Source of the DNA: Oscillospiraceae bacterium
Lineage (GTDB): Bacteria; Bacillota; Clostridia; Oscillospirales; Oscillospiraceae
Direction of reading: 5' to 3'
Assembly (NCBI GenBank): GCA_009784725.1
Contig: WQXS01000005.1
Span: forward strand, 1-64,000
DNA length: 64,000 nucleotides
Shown: in pieces, positions 34,301-43,137 of the stretch
Numbering within the stretch: position 1 is the stretch's first letter
How the letters are laid out: each line of letters begins with the position of its first letter
Position numbers and translations under genes: made by a program
The notes under the pieces: model-generated
What the model was told of the DNA's origin: nothing
Databases searched by the model: none
What the model saw: only the letters and a program-made list of their open reading frames with translations

Positions 34301-34930
34301 ATGGTGAACATAATGGATTTTAGAGAGTACTTATTTAATAAATATGGTTATAATGAACCGATAAATGTAGGAGATATCAAGTATAAAAACTATTCTCGGC
34401 CATGGATTTTCTTAAAACTCAAAGACATGGTGGATAGTGGCGAAATCAAACGTTTTGACACAGGTATCTATTATATTCCGGAAAAATTGCCGTGGGGTGA
34501 TTCTGTATTAAACTCAAAAAAAGTTATTGAACAACGCTTCATATCCAACGGCGGTGAAGTATATGGCTACATTGCCGGTCTGTCCCTGTTAAACAAAGCC
34601 GGGCTTTCTACGCAGATACCAAATATGGTTGAGATTGTTACTAATAACGAATCTACAAGGGTACGCGATATAAAAGTAGGTAATCAATGTGTTAGAGCAA
34701 GACGCGCCCGGACAGAAGTTTCAAAAGAAAACGCCGAAACATTACAGTTTCTCGATCTCATGAATATAATTACACCTTCAACTATAGATGAAACAGAGCG
34801 CTTAATGCTCTCGAAATATATAAAGAATACAGATGTGACAAAAGATTCAATATTGCTGTATGCCGGAATTTTCCCCGCCAAAGCCATGCGAAATATGGTA
34901 GAAAGTGGTGCTATTTATGAACTTACATGA
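34301..34930 (+). CDS. AbiEi-like antitoxin/regulator
   Basis: A 209-residue protein. The N-terminal part ('WIFLKLKDMVDSGEIKRFDTGIYYIP') is a winged-helix of the AbiEi type; the rest resembles the C-terminal domain of such antitoxins ('EVYGYIAGLSLLNKAGLSTQIPN', 'LMNIITPSTIDETERLMLSKYI'). In type IV toxin-antitoxin systems AbiEi represses its promoter and offsets AbiEii. The start may be 34301 or the in-frame ATG at 34313. The following toxin-like gene begins 14 nt before this stop. Confidence 0.78.
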   Translation: MVNIMDFREYLFNKYGYNEPINVGDIKYKNYSRPWIFLKLKDMVDSGEIKRFDTGIYYIPEKLPWGDSVLNSKKVIEQRFISNGGEVYGYIAGLSLLNKAGLSTQIPNMVEIVTNNESTRVRDIKVGNQCVRARRARTEVSKENAETLQFLDLMNIITPSTIDETERLMLSKYIKNTDVTKDSILLYAGIFPAKAMRNMVESGAIYELT

Positions 34931-35828
34931 AAATAAAAGCACATTCGAGCAATATATAGCCGCCACTGCTGATTATATGGGAATAGCAAACACAGATATC
35001 GTCGAAAAAGATTATTTTGTCACATATTTTTTGAAGATGATATCTGCAATTCAAAACAATGTGATATTTAAAGGTGGTACATCATTATCAAAATGCCATA
35101 AAATTATACGAAGGTTTTCAGAAGATATTGATCTCAATATTGATACAGATGCTGCGAAGCTCTCGCAAAGTCAACGTAAGCTCTTAAAACAAGATATTAT
35201 TAGTCTAATTGATAGCGCAGGATTTATATTAGAAAACCCGGAGCTGATACGCAGCCGCCGTGATTACAACCGTTATAATATAAATTACGGTATAAACGAG
35301 CCGGGAGACGGATTAAAACAACATATTATCGTGGAAACATCGGTCTTCATTAAATCATTTCCATCAGAAGTAATGGATGCAGCCAGTATCATTTATGATT
35401 TTCTTGTAGCAAATAACGCTATAAATGAGATAGATCAATATGCCTTGCAACCGTTCAAAATTAAAGTTCAATCCATCGAACGAACTTTTATAGACAAAGT
35501 TTTCGCTATATCCGACTACTTCATGGAAGGTGTAACAGAAACACACTCCAGACATATATACGACCTCTATAAAATTTATCCGGCAATCTCCTTTGATAAT
35601 AAATTTACTGAACTGGTAGGGGAAGTACGTGAACTCCGTAAGCCACACAAAAAAAGTATATCAGCACAGGAAGGTGTTGATATACCTGAGTTACTCCGGA
35701 AAATTATGAGCGATGCCGCCTTTAGGTCTGACTATGAGCAAATCACAAGTCTTTTATTGTTTGAAAATGTCGCTTACAATGAAGCAGTAGAGGTACTTGA
35801 TAAAATAGCCGTTTCAGGGTGCTTTTAA
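34917..35828 (+). CDS. AbiEii/AbiGii-type nucleotidyltransferase toxin
   Basis: A 303-residue protein with the polymerase-beta nucleotidyltransferase core: 'VIFKGGTSLSKCHKIIRRF' and 'SEDIDLNIDTD' near residues 55-85, the GGTS and DxD blocks of AbiEii toxins. C-terminal helices follow. In known systems the enzyme modifies tRNA or another target and stops growth, giving abortive phage defence. Base use is visibly more AT-rich than the opp genes to the left. The ATG at 34917 lies inside the antitoxin gene, so expression is coupled. Confidence 0.82.
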   Translation: MNLHENKSTFEQYIAATADYMGIANTDIVEKDYFVTYFLKMISAIQNNVIFKGGTSLSKCHKIIRRFSEDIDLNIDTDAAKLSQSQRKLLKQDIISLIDSAGFILENPELIRSRRDYNRYNINYGINEPGDGLKQHIIVETSVFIKSFPSEVMDAASIIYDFLVANNAINEIDQYALQPFKIKVQSIERTFIDKVFAISDYFMEGVTETHSRHIYDLYKIYPAISFDNKFTELVGEVRELRKPHKKSISAQEGVDIPELLRKIMSDAAFRSDYEQITSLLLFENVAYNEAVEVLDKIAVSGCF

Positions 35829-35879
35829 GCCAATTTTTCCCGTATAAGCTGTGATAATAAGACAAGCTATGAATAAGAC

Positions 35880-35906
35880 GAGACGCCTTAGTAATGAAGG
35901 CGTCTC
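35880..35906. terminator. Hairpin between convergent genes
   Basis: GAGACGCCTT and AAGGCGTCTC make a perfect 10-bp stem with a 7-nt loop, between the toxin gene and the convergent DUF362 gene. Confidence 0.65.
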
Positions 35907-36013
35907 AAAACCAATTTTGGACTGAGCCGCCCATCGTTAGCGGCAGTTCCATTTATACTCAGATTCTAGCATATATTGTATATTCGTCAATAGAATTTTT
36001 GATTAAAATACTT

Positions 36014-37099
36014 CTACACCAAGATTGCTTTTGCGGGGCAGAATTCGTGGCAGCAGTAGCAGCGGATGCAGGTTTTTTGGTCGATTACGGCGATTTTGTT
36101 TTGCTTCGCTTGCGAGGCATTTGATGTTGCCTTTTGCATTTCTATGCATTTCATGGGGCAGATGCGGGCGCAGTCGCCGCAGCCGATGCAGGTTTCGAGT
36201 ATTTTCGGGGGTGCATCGGTTTTGTGTTCGATTGCGGGTTTGTAGCTTTTTTTGTAGTCCTGCGGGTTTTCGCCGAGCCATGTGAGCTGCTCTGCAGTTT
36301 CGGGTGCAAGATTTCGGGATGCGGCTTCATGAAGTGTGTTAACGGTGTCGGGACGCAGTCCCATCAGGGAACACTGTGCAAGGTCGACTGTATATGGAGA
36401 CAATCCGCCGATGATTGCACCTGTGTGTTTTGGTGTGCCTCCGGTCGGTCCGGCACCTTCCATGCCGTATACTCCGTCAATAATATTGAATCCCGGTTTT
36501 ATATATTCGCATATGTCAACAAGCATTCCTGCAAAGTCTTCTTTTTTTGAGTATTTCCTGTGAAGCAGCGGCTTCCCCATCCCCGGTATGCAGCCGAACA
36601 GATTTTTCACACAGCCTGTCATGCTCTGAAATACATGTGTTTTCATTTTTGCAACCGATATTACAAGGTCGGCATCGAGCACAGGTGATAGCAGGCTGAA
36701 TTTTTGCATAATTCGGGCTTCCGGGTATTTCACTGTTTTACTTTTTGTGTTGAATGATATATTTGCTCCGCTTTCGGCTGCAGCGGTTTTCATGCCTGTT
36801 TTGCCATAGAGCATACGTAGCACAAGCTTTGTATGAGGCCCGCCTGTCGAGTCGATTATCGACACCTCTGCACCTGCTTTAACGAATGCAGCACACACCG
36901 CTTCGACGACAGTTGGATGCGTCGTCGCCGCATCCTCCGGCTTTCTCGGCATAATAAGATTAGGTTTAACAACCACTTTCTTACCATCACCCAGTATTGC
37001 GGCAGCTCCACCGAACTCATCAAGAACCCGCTCAACAGCCTCACTCACCCGCTCTTGCTCATAATCCTCACACTTTGCAATATACACTCTATTTTCCAT
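36014..37099 (-). CDS. DUF362 protein with two [4Fe-4S] ferredoxin motifs
   Basis: A 361-residue cytoplasmic protein. Residues 1-280 are DUF362 ('VVVKPNLIMPRKPEDAATTHP', 'VISVAKMKTHVFQSMTGCVKNLFGCIPG', 'IIDGVYGMEGAGPTGG'). The C-terminal 65 residues hold two clusters, 'CIGCGDCARICP' and 'CIRCYCCHEFCP', each with the CxxCxxCxxxCP spacing for [4Fe-4S]. Such proteins are widespread in anaerobes as uncharacterised redox or iron-sulphur proteins. No signal peptide is present. Confidence 0.9.
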   Translation of the reverse strand: MENRVYIAKCEDYEQERVSEAVERVLDEFGGAAAILGDGKKVVVKPNLIMPRKPEDAATTHPTVVEAVCAAFVKAGAEVSIIDSTGGPHTKLVLRMLYGKTGMKTAAAESGANISFNTKSKTVKYPEARIMQKFSLLSPVLDADLVISVAKMKTHVFQSMTGCVKNLFGCIPGMGKPLLHRKYSKKEDFAGMLVDICEYIKPGFNIIDGVYGMEGAGPTGGTPKHTGAIIGGLSPYTVDLAQCSLMGLRPDTVNTLHEAASRNLAPETAEQLTWLGENPQDYKKSYKPAIEHKTDAPPKILETCIGCGDCARICPMKCIEMQKATSNASQAKQNKIAVIDQKTCIRCYCCHEFCPAKAILV

Positions 37100-37175
37100 G
37101 ATGTTTCCTGCTTTCTGTTAAATTTAGGCATTGAAGGTTGGATGTAGTATATTTATTCTTACCTCCATCCTTCAG

Positions 37176-37892
37176 CTATTCACTCCTCCATCCTTCCATT
37201 GGCAGGCGTTGGATGGCGCCGAATATTTTTGGTTTTATGTCTTTTTGGGTTTTGGCGAGTGTTTTCAGGAGGTCTTTTATTTCTTCTCTTTTGCTTTCGC
37301 CGTTTTTTGGGCAGGGGTTGTGGACGATTTTCAGGTTTTCTTTTTTGACGTAGTTTATGATTGTCTTTTCTTCGACATAGAGCATCGGGCGGATTTGGGT
37401 GACTTCCGTTCTGTCGAGATATGTTACGGGTTGATAGCAGTGGATGCGGCCCTCGTACATCAGTGAGAGCAGGAATGTTTCGACGGTATCGTCATAATGG
37501 TGTGCAAGCGCTATTTTGTTGATGCCGAGTTTTTTTATCATGTTGCAAAGTGATGCACGGCGCATTGTTGCACATAATGAACAGGGATTCTTTTCTTCTC
37601 TTGCATCGAATATGATACTTGCAATATCGGAGCTTTCAAGCGTAAATGGCACATCAAGCCTTTTGCACAGCTCACGGACAGGGCTGAAGTCCATCCCTTT
37701 GATTCCCATATCAAGCGTAACGGCATGAAGCTTAAACCCGCCCGGATGATACCTTCGCAAATTCGCCAGCGCACACAGCAGCACCATCGAGTCCTTGCCG
37801 CCCGAAACCCCGACAGCAATACTCTCACCCTGCCCTATCATACTATAATCATCAACACACCGCCGCACACGGCCCGCTATTTTTTCTATCAT
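37176..37892 (-). CDS. TtcA-like tRNA thiolation protein (PP-loop ATPase)
   Basis: A 238-residue protein. The PP-loop 'GVSGGKDSMVLLCALA' lies near residues 28-43, a CxxC ('PCSLCATMRR') near 103-108, and a third Cys ('HNPCPKNGES') near 193. That Cys set matches TtcA, which uses an Fe-S cluster to make 2-thiocytidine at tRNA position 32. 'KIALAHHYDDTVETFLLSLMYEGR' is the typical second block. It lies 76 nt upstream of the DUF362-ferredoxin gene on the same strand. TtcA or a close TtcA/TilS-type sulphur transferase is the likely identity. Confidence 0.82.
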   Translation of the reverse strand: MIEKIAGRVRRCVDDYSMIGQGESIAVGVSGGKDSMVLLCALANLRRYHPGGFKLHAVTLDMGIKGMDFSPVRELCKRLDVPFTLESSDIASIIFDAREEKNPCSLCATMRRASLCNMIKKLGINKIALAHHYDDTVETFLLSLMYEGRIHCYQPVTYLDRTEVTQIRPMLYVEEKTIINYVKKENLKIVHNPCPKNGESKREEIKDLLKTLAKTQKDIKPKIFGAIQRLPMEGWRSE

Positions 37893-37916
37893 TTTTACCC
37901 TTTGTTTCTACAGTAC

Positions 37917-37973
37917 TGAGTCATTTAATTTATAATTCCTATCGCTTCGGAAAAATGTCTTGTTTATACTCAG
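37917..37973 (-). repeat. Inverted half copy (D) of the arm-core-arm element
   Basis: These 57 nt (TGAGTCATTTAATTTATAAT... to ...TTTATACTCAG) are the reverse complement of 38079-38135, the right half of copy C, with five mismatches grouped in the middle. The rest of the element is missing. A CCTCGcaatgaCGAGG hairpin follows at 37976-37991. Confidence 0.8.
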
Positions 37974-38019
37974 TCCTCGCAATGACGAGGGGATGGTCTC
38001 TTTTATTGTATTGGTTATT

Positions 38020-38142
38020 ATAGCGTTGAGTCGTTTAATTTGTAATTGCTTTCACTGAGGCATGGACGCCGAAGGGCGCTGAGTATAAACAGGACGTTTC
38101 TTCGAAGCGATAGGAATTATAAATTAAATGACTCAATGCTAT
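38020..38142. repeat. Arm-core-arm palindromic element, copy C
   Basis: 28-nt arms at 38020-38047 (ATAGCGTTGAGTCG...) and 38115-38142 (...ATGACTCAATGCTAT) differ at three places, each a G opposite T. The core holds GAGGCATGGACGCCG, GGGCGCT, AAACAGGACGTTT and AAGCGATAGG. It sits in the 450-bp divergent gap between the TtcA-like gene and rplM, so it is not merely a terminator between convergent genes. Confidence 0.85.
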
Positions 38143-38255
38143 CAGAAGAAGCAAATCAATTCTAATTTCACCCTTGAGCATTTGAGAGTATTCGGGAGTA
38201 TAAGCGAGTATAAGCGAGATTGGAGTGTGTAGTTTAATTTTATTGAAAATATGTG

Positions 38256-38284
38256 TTGACACTTGAAATTACTTGTGTTATACA
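38256..38284 (+). promoter_or_regulatory. Predicted promoter of rplM-rpsI
   Basis: TTGACA (38256-38261), 17-nt spacer, TATACA (38279-38284). The leader to rplM is about 50 nt and ends in AAGGAAGGA. Confidence 0.75.
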
Positions 38285-38342
38285 TAGTAAGCCTAAATTT
38301 ATACAAAATTTACTATTCTTATATTAAGGAAGGAACTATATA

Positions 38343-38789
38343 ATGTCAACAACACTTGCACGTAAGGATACAGTTAAGCGCAGCTGGTATGTCCTTGATG
38401 CGGCGGGGACACCGCTGGGGCGCACTGCAACACAGGCGGCCGATTTACTCCGGGGGAAGCATAAGCCCGATTATACGCCGAATGTTGATTGCGGTGATTT
38501 TGTTATTGTAATTAACTGTGCCGATGCTGTGCTCACAGGAAATAAGCTTGAACAAAAAATGTACCGAAGACACAGCGGATGGGTCGGCGGGCTCAAGGAG
38601 ACAAGCTATAAACGCATCATGGAAACAAAGCCCGAGTTTGCAATGACACAGGCTGTAAAAGGCATGATGGCAAAAAATATCAGAGACCGCGGAGCAATGA
38701 AACGCCTTCGCGTATTTCCGGGCGCAGAGCATAAACATGAAGCGCAAAAGCCCGTAGCATGGAATAATGACCAGGGAGGAAGTAAGTAA
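38343..38789 (+). CDS. rplM: Ribosomal protein L13 (uL13)
   Basis: A 148-residue 50S protein of normal length. Motifs: '[40 protein letters not shown]', '[15 protein letters not shown]', 'AVKGMMAKN', '[17 protein letters not shown]'. It overlaps rpsI by one base (TAATG). Confidence 0.97.
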   Translation: MSTTLARKDTVKRSWYVLDAAGTPLGRTATQAADLLRGKHKPDYTPNVDCGDFVIVINCADAVLTGNKLEQKMYRRHSGWVGGLKETSYKRIMETKPEFAMTQAVKGMMAKNIRDRGAMKRLRVFPGAEHKHEAQKPVAWNNDQGGSK

Positions 38790-39193
38790 TGTACACAAGT
38801 AAAAAACCTTATTTATACGGAACAGGCAGAAGAAAATCCTCCGTTGCAAGAGTGCATCTTTTTGCAGGCGGCACAGGGTCAATCACCATCAACGGACGTG
38901 ATATTGATGAATATTTCGGACTTGAAACACTTAAATATATCGTTCGCCAGCCGCTAAACACAACAGATACGGCAGGTAAAGTCGATATTACGGCAACAGT
39001 AAAAGGCGGCGGGGTTACAGGACAGGCGGGAGCAATCCGCCACGGCATCTCGAGAGCGCTTTTACAAGTAGATGAAAATTACAGACCGATGCTAAAGGAT
39101 GCGGGATTCCTGACACGCGATTCCAGAATGAAAGAGCGCAAAAAATACGGACTTAAAGCCGCCCGCAGAGCACCTCAATTCTCCAAACGATAG
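38789..39193 (+). CDS. rpsI: Ribosomal protein S9 (uS9)
   Basis: A 134-residue 30S protein. '[16 protein letters not shown]', '[23 protein letters not shown]' and the C-terminal tail '[19 protein letters not shown]', whose last Arg reaches the P-site tRNA. The rplM-rpsI pair is conserved in bacteria. Confidence 0.97.
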   Translation: MYTSKKPYLYGTGRRKSSVARVHLFAGGTGSITINGRDIDEYFGLETLKYIVRQPLNTTDTAGKVDITATVKGGGVTGQAGAIRHGISRALLQVDENYRPMLKDAGFLTRDSRMKERKKYGLKAARRAPQFSKR

Positions 39194-39202
39194 AAATAAG
39201 CC

Positions 39203-39239
39203 GGTGACGGATACTATTGATTTAATAGTATCTGTCGCC
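39203..39239 (+). terminator. Hairpin after rpsI
   Basis: GGTGACGGATACTATT pairs with AATAGTATCTGTCGCC (two G-T mismatches) around a 5-nt loop, ten nt after the rpsI stop. No T run follows. Confidence 0.6.
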
Positions 39240-39275
39240 ATACGTTAACATCAACTATCTAAGCGAAAGGAGGCA

Positions 39276-41054
39276 ATGGTCTTGGAAGCAAGTCGAGATA
39301 TCATCGTAATGGTCGATGATGATATTACAAATCTGAATGTCGCAAGAAACAATCTGGCAGGAAGATACAGTATTGTAACGGTTCCGTCCGGTGAAAAACT
39401 GTTTAACCTTCTCGATAAAATATCACCTTCATTAATTTTACTCGATATTGAAATGCCTGTTATGAACGGCTACGAAGTAATGAAAAAACTTAAAGCCGAC
39501 GAAAAAACCAACCATATTCCCGTAATTTTCCTCACTGCCAAAATAGACCCGGCAAGTGAAATAGAAGGCTTGAGCCTCGGTGCGGTTGACTATATCACAA
39601 AGCCTTTTTCACGTGATTTACTTATAAAACGCATTGATTTACATATACTTTTTGAAAAACAGAGAAAAGAGCTTCTCTCATATAACCTTTCACTCGAGGA
39701 TGAGGTCGGCAAGCAAACCCAGACAGTTTTGGAACTGCAAAATGCGATAATCAAAATTATTGCAGAGCTTGTGGAATCCCGTGACAGCATCACAGGCGGG
39801 CATATCGAAAGAACTCAGCATTATATACGGTTACTGCTCGACTTTCTTATCGAACACAATGTATATTCCGATACTATTTCAACATGGGATATCGATTTAT
39901 TCGTAATGTCCTCACAGCTGCACGATGTCGGTAAAATAACCATTAAAGACGATATTCTCATGAAACCCGCAAAGCTTACGGAAGACGAGTTTGAAGAAAT
40001 GAAACACCATACTGTTGCGGGCCTTGAAATTATTAAAAGAATTGAAGACAATACAACTAAAAGCGAGTTTTTAACATATGCAGCCGCTTTAGCCGTCAGC
40101 CATCATGAAAAATGGGACGGAAGCGGCTATCCGCACGGCCTCAGCGGAAATGACATTCCTCTCCAGGGGCGGCTTATGGCTCTTGTTGATGTTTATGATG
40201 CTCTTACCAATGACCGTCCGTATAAAAAAGCATTTTCGCATGAAGAGGCTGTTAATATCATCAGAGAAGGAAGCGGTACTCATTTTGATCCGCTTATTGC
40301 CGATATCTTCATTATCCATGAAAAGGAATTTGAAAGCTTTAAAAATAAACAGGAGACAACACTCGTCAGAAGCGCTGATATACGTACGGGTACCGAATCC
40401 GATTTCGAGCCGAATCTTGAGGTTGTAAATAATATAGTCGGAGTACGAAGCGGCAAGGACCCTGCGCATGGTGAGAGAATACATAAGTATCTTGAAATTA
40501 TCGTAGAAGCCTTAAAGGACAATGACAGCTTCAAGGATGAAATATCCAACTGGAACACGGATTTATTCCTTATGTCCGCCCAGCTCCATGATGTCGGGCA
40601 TGTCGGTGTATCAAATACCATTCTTGGAAAATCAGCCGACCTTACTCCTGCCGAGTTTGATAACATGAAAAACCATGTTGACCTCGGTGTTAAAATAATC
40701 CAAATGATAAAAAACCAGGTCGATCATACAAGCCTTCTCAGCCACGCAGAAGCACTGACCGGCAGCCATCACGAAAGATGGGACGGCTCGGGTTATCCGC
40801 ACGGGCTTAAGGGTAACGGCATACCGCTCCAGGGCAGAATAATGGCTATTGTTGACGTTTATACCGCACTTACGTCCGACCGTCCGCACAGAGTTAAGAA
40901 AACACATAAGGAAGCCGTTGAAATCATCAGGACCGGAAGCGGCACCCACTTTGACCCCGAGCTTGTTAAAGCATTTTTAGATCATGAAGCTGATTTCGGC
41001 AGCATTGATGAACCTGCAGAAAATGAGGCAGTCACACTGTCTGACTCTGAATAA
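39276..41054 (+). CDS. Response regulator with two tandem HD-GYP domains
   Basis: A 592-residue cytoplasmic protein. Receiver domain (1-125): 'MVDDD', phospho-acceptor in 'LILLDIEMPVMNGYEV', 'DYITKPFS'. First HD-GYP (about 165-345): 'SQLHDVGKITIKDDIL', 'HHEKWDGSGYPHGLSG', 'VDVYDALTNDRPYK'. A linker, then a second HD-GYP (about 380-560): 'AQLHDVGHVGVSNTIL', 'HHERWDGSGYPHGLKG', 'VDVYTALTSDRPHR'. HD-GYP domains cut cyclic di-GMP. The second has His for the Lys of HDxGK and Thr for the Asp of the VDVYD block. Start: the ATG at 39276 is only two bases from AAAGGAGG; the TTG at 39282 has better spacing. Confidence 0.92.
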   Translation: MVLEASRDIIVMVDDDITNLNVARNNLAGRYSIVTVPSGEKLFNLLDKISPSLILLDIEMPVMNGYEVMKKLKADEKTNHIPVIFLTAKIDPASEIEGLSLGAVDYITKPFSRDLLIKRIDLHILFEKQRKELLSYNLSLEDEVGKQTQTVLELQNAIIKIIAELVESRDSITGGHIERTQHYIRLLLDFLIEHNVYSDTISTWDIDLFVMSSQLHDVGKITIKDDILMKPAKLTEDEFEEMKHHTVAGLEIIKRIEDNTTKSEFLTYAAALAVSHHEKWDGSGYPHGLSGNDIPLQGRLMALVDVYDALTNDRPYKKAFSHEEAVNIIREGSGTHFDPLIADIFIIHEKEFESFKNKQETTLVRSADIRTGTESDFEPNLEVVNNIVGVRSGKDPAHGERIHKYLEIIVEALKDNDSFKDEISNWNTDLFLMSAQLHDVGHVGVSNTILGKSADLTPAEFDNMKNHVDLGVKIIQMIKNQVDHTSLLSHAEALTGSHHERWDGSGYPHGLKGNGIPLQGRIMAIVDVYTALTSDRPHRVKKTHKEAVEIIRTGSGTHFDPELVKAFLDHEADFGSIDEPAENEAVTLSDSE

Positions 41055-41213
41055 CAGGTTATTATACAAGGATGTCACCATATTCTTAAAAACTGACGAA
41101 CAAAGACATGACGGGACTGATTACTTGCCGAAATGACTATGTTCGTTATTGTTTTGATTTTCAGCAAACGATTCATACAAAGGCTTAATACCGAAGGAGA
41201 TGAAATTTCGCTA

Positions 41214-41630
41214 ATGTTTACTGCCCCTGACGCAAATGTTCTTATTGTAGATGATATAAAAACAAATCTGAAGGTCGTATACGGTTTTCTCGAGTCATAT
41301 GAAATGAATGTGGATATGTGCCTTAGCGGTGCCGATGCGATTGAGATGGTGAAGTCCGAGCAGTATGACATTGTTTTTATGGATTACCGTATGCCTGATA
41401 TGGACGGAATCGAAGCAACAAAGAAAATAAGAGAAATCGAGGATGACAGTCAGATATATAAAAACCTGCCGATAATTGCACTTACGGCGGATGCGGTTGA
41501 AAGCAAAAGAGATATGTTTATCGAAAACGGTCTTGATGATTTTATTTCAAAACCGATTGATGCGGACAAATTAAACGTTATTTTGGAAAAATGGATACCA
41601 AAGCACAAACAGCTTGCAGCGGATGCATGA
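41214..41630 (+). CDS. Stand-alone receiver-domain protein, possibly a hybrid-kinase remnant
   Basis: About 138 residues forming one receiver domain: 'NVLIVDDIKTNLKVVYGFL', phospho-acceptor near residue 55 in 'DIVFMDYRMPDMDGIEATKKI', 'ALTADAV', 'DDFISKPIDADKL'. This style, with 'APDANVLIVDD' at the front, is what hybrid kinases carry at their C-terminus. The upstream frame stays open to 41133 without kinase motifs. The ATG at 41214 has AAGGAG, but 14 bases away. It follows the HD-GYP gene on the same strand and could feed it. Confidence 0.7.
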   Translation: MFTAPDANVLIVDDIKTNLKVVYGFLESYEMNVDMCLSGADAIEMVKSEQYDIVFMDYRMPDMDGIEATKKIREIEDDSQIYKNLPIIALTADAVESKRDMFIENGLDDFISKPIDADKLNVILEKWIPKHKQLAADA

Positions 41631-41684
41631 ATGGGATTGCAATAATAACAGATACAACAAAGAGTAAAGGAGAGTTGTGAAATA

Positions 41685-43133
41685 ATGTCAAATGTCAAAT
41701 TTATGTCGGGAGAGAATATCCCGCTCGAAATGCACAAGGTGCGGATGGTGCAAAAGGTTAACCTGCTGCCGGTCGAGGAGCGCCTCGACTGCATAAACGA
41801 AGCGGGCTATAACACGTTTTTGCTGAAAAACCGTGATGTTTTCATGGACATGCTGACCGACAGCGGCGTTAACGCAATGAGTCAGAATCAATATGCGGCT
41901 ATGATGCGTGCCGATGACAGTTATGCGGGTTCGGAAACATTTTACCGTCTCGAGGCTGTGCTTAAGGATATTTTCGGCATGGAATATTTTTTACCGGCTC
42001 ATCAGGGGCGTGCATGTGAGCATATTATCGCACATACGCTCGTCAAGCCGGGAATGGTTACGATTATGAACTACCATTTCACGACAACAAAAGCCCATAT
42101 CACTCTCAAGGGTGGCTCGGTTGAGGAAATCGTAAACGATGAGGGTCTTAAAATTAAAAGTGATGCATCTTTTAAAGGTGATATTGATATTGCAAAATTA
42201 AATGAATGCATCGCCAAACACGGCAAGGAAAAAATTGCGTTCGTCCGCATCGAGGCAGGCACCAACCTGATTGGCGGGCAGCCTGTTTCCATGGATAATA
42301 TGCGTGAGGTATCGCGTATCTGCCGCAGTCAGGGCATCACACTTGTATATGATGCAAGCCTTCTTGGCGATAACCTTTATTTCATAAAAGTCCGCGACCC
42401 CAAGTATAAGGATGTTGATATCAAGTCAATCACACGTGAAATCACTTCGCTCATGGATGTTGTCTATTTCTCCGCCCGCAAGCTCGGTTCGGCAAGGGGC
42501 GGCGGTATTCTTCTCTCCGACAAGGAGCTTTATCTGAAAATGCGCGAGCTTATAACATTATATGAAGGTTTCTTAACATACGGCGGAATGTCGGTGCGTG
42601 AGATGGAAGCACTTTCCGTCGGCCTTGAAGAGACGATGGATTTTGAAGTTATCAACCAGACTCCGATTATTGTAGAAGCGCTCTGTAATGAGCTGCTTGC
42701 ATCCGGTGTTCCGGTAGTAACACCGCCCGGCGGGCTCGGCTGCCATGTCGATGCAATGGAGTTTTGCTCGCATGTTCCGAAGGAGGAATACAGAGCAGGC
42801 GCACTTGCCGCCGCCATTTATCTTGCAAGCGGTGTGCGCTGCATGGAACGCGGTACACTCAGCGAACAGCGCAACGAAGACGGCAGCGAACGTTTTGCCG
42901 AAATGGAGCTCGCCCGCATAGCGGTACCAAGGCGTGTCTTCACACTTTCACAGGTAAAATACACTGCCGACCGCATAAACTGGCTCTACAAAAACCGCAG
43001 CATAATAGGCGGTCTCCGCTTCACCGAAGAACCCGCAATGCTCCGTTTCTTCTTCGGCCGCCTCGAGCCCACCTCCGATTGGCCATCAAAACTCGCCGCA
43101 CAATTCCGCAAAGACTTCGGCGAGAGCCTGTAG
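41685..43133 (+). CDS. Tyrosine phenol-lyase/tryptophanase family PLP enzyme
   Basis: A 482-residue fold-type I beta-eliminating lyase. 'FMDMLTDSGVNAMSQNQYAAMM', 'AYAGSETFYRLE'-like 'SYAGSETFYRLE', 'PAHQGRACEHI', 'IGGQPVSMDNMREV' and 'LTYGGMSVREMEALSVGL' are family blocks. The PLP lysine is Lys266 in 'YFSARKLGSARGGG'. From memory of the two characterised enzymes, 'NYHFTTTKAH' and 'GVRCMERG' match tyrosine phenol-lyase (Thr and Arg that contact the phenol) better than tryptophanase, but the Asp that normally follows the PLP lysine is Leu here. It would release pyruvate and ammonia plus a phenol- or indole-like leaving group; the true substrate is open. Confidence 0.82.
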   Translation: MSNVKFMSGENIPLEMHKVRMVQKVNLLPVEERLDCINEAGYNTFLLKNRDVFMDMLTDSGVNAMSQNQYAAMMRADDSYAGSETFYRLEAVLKDIFGMEYFLPAHQGRACEHIIAHTLVKPGMVTIMNYHFTTTKAHITLKGGSVEEIVNDEGLKIKSDASFKGDIDIAKLNECIAKHGKEKIAFVRIEAGTNLIGGQPVSMDNMREVSRICRSQGITLVYDASLLGDNLYFIKVRDPKYKDVDIKSITREITSLMDVVYFSARKLGSARGGGILLSDKELYLKMRELITLYEGFLTYGGMSVREMEALSVGLEETMDFEVINQTPIIVEALCNELLASGVPVVTPPGGLGCHVDAMEFCSHVPKEEYRAGALAAAIYLASGVRCMERGTLSEQRNEDGSERFAEMELARIAVPRRVFTLSQVKYTADRINWLYKNRSIIGGLRFTEEPAMLRFFFGRLEPTSDWPSKLAAQFRKDFGESL

Positions 43134-43137
43134 GTTT

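Noticed and set aside
38020..38142. Simple rho-independent terminator
   Set aside because: The site lies between divergent genes, the core is conserved elsewhere and no T run follows.
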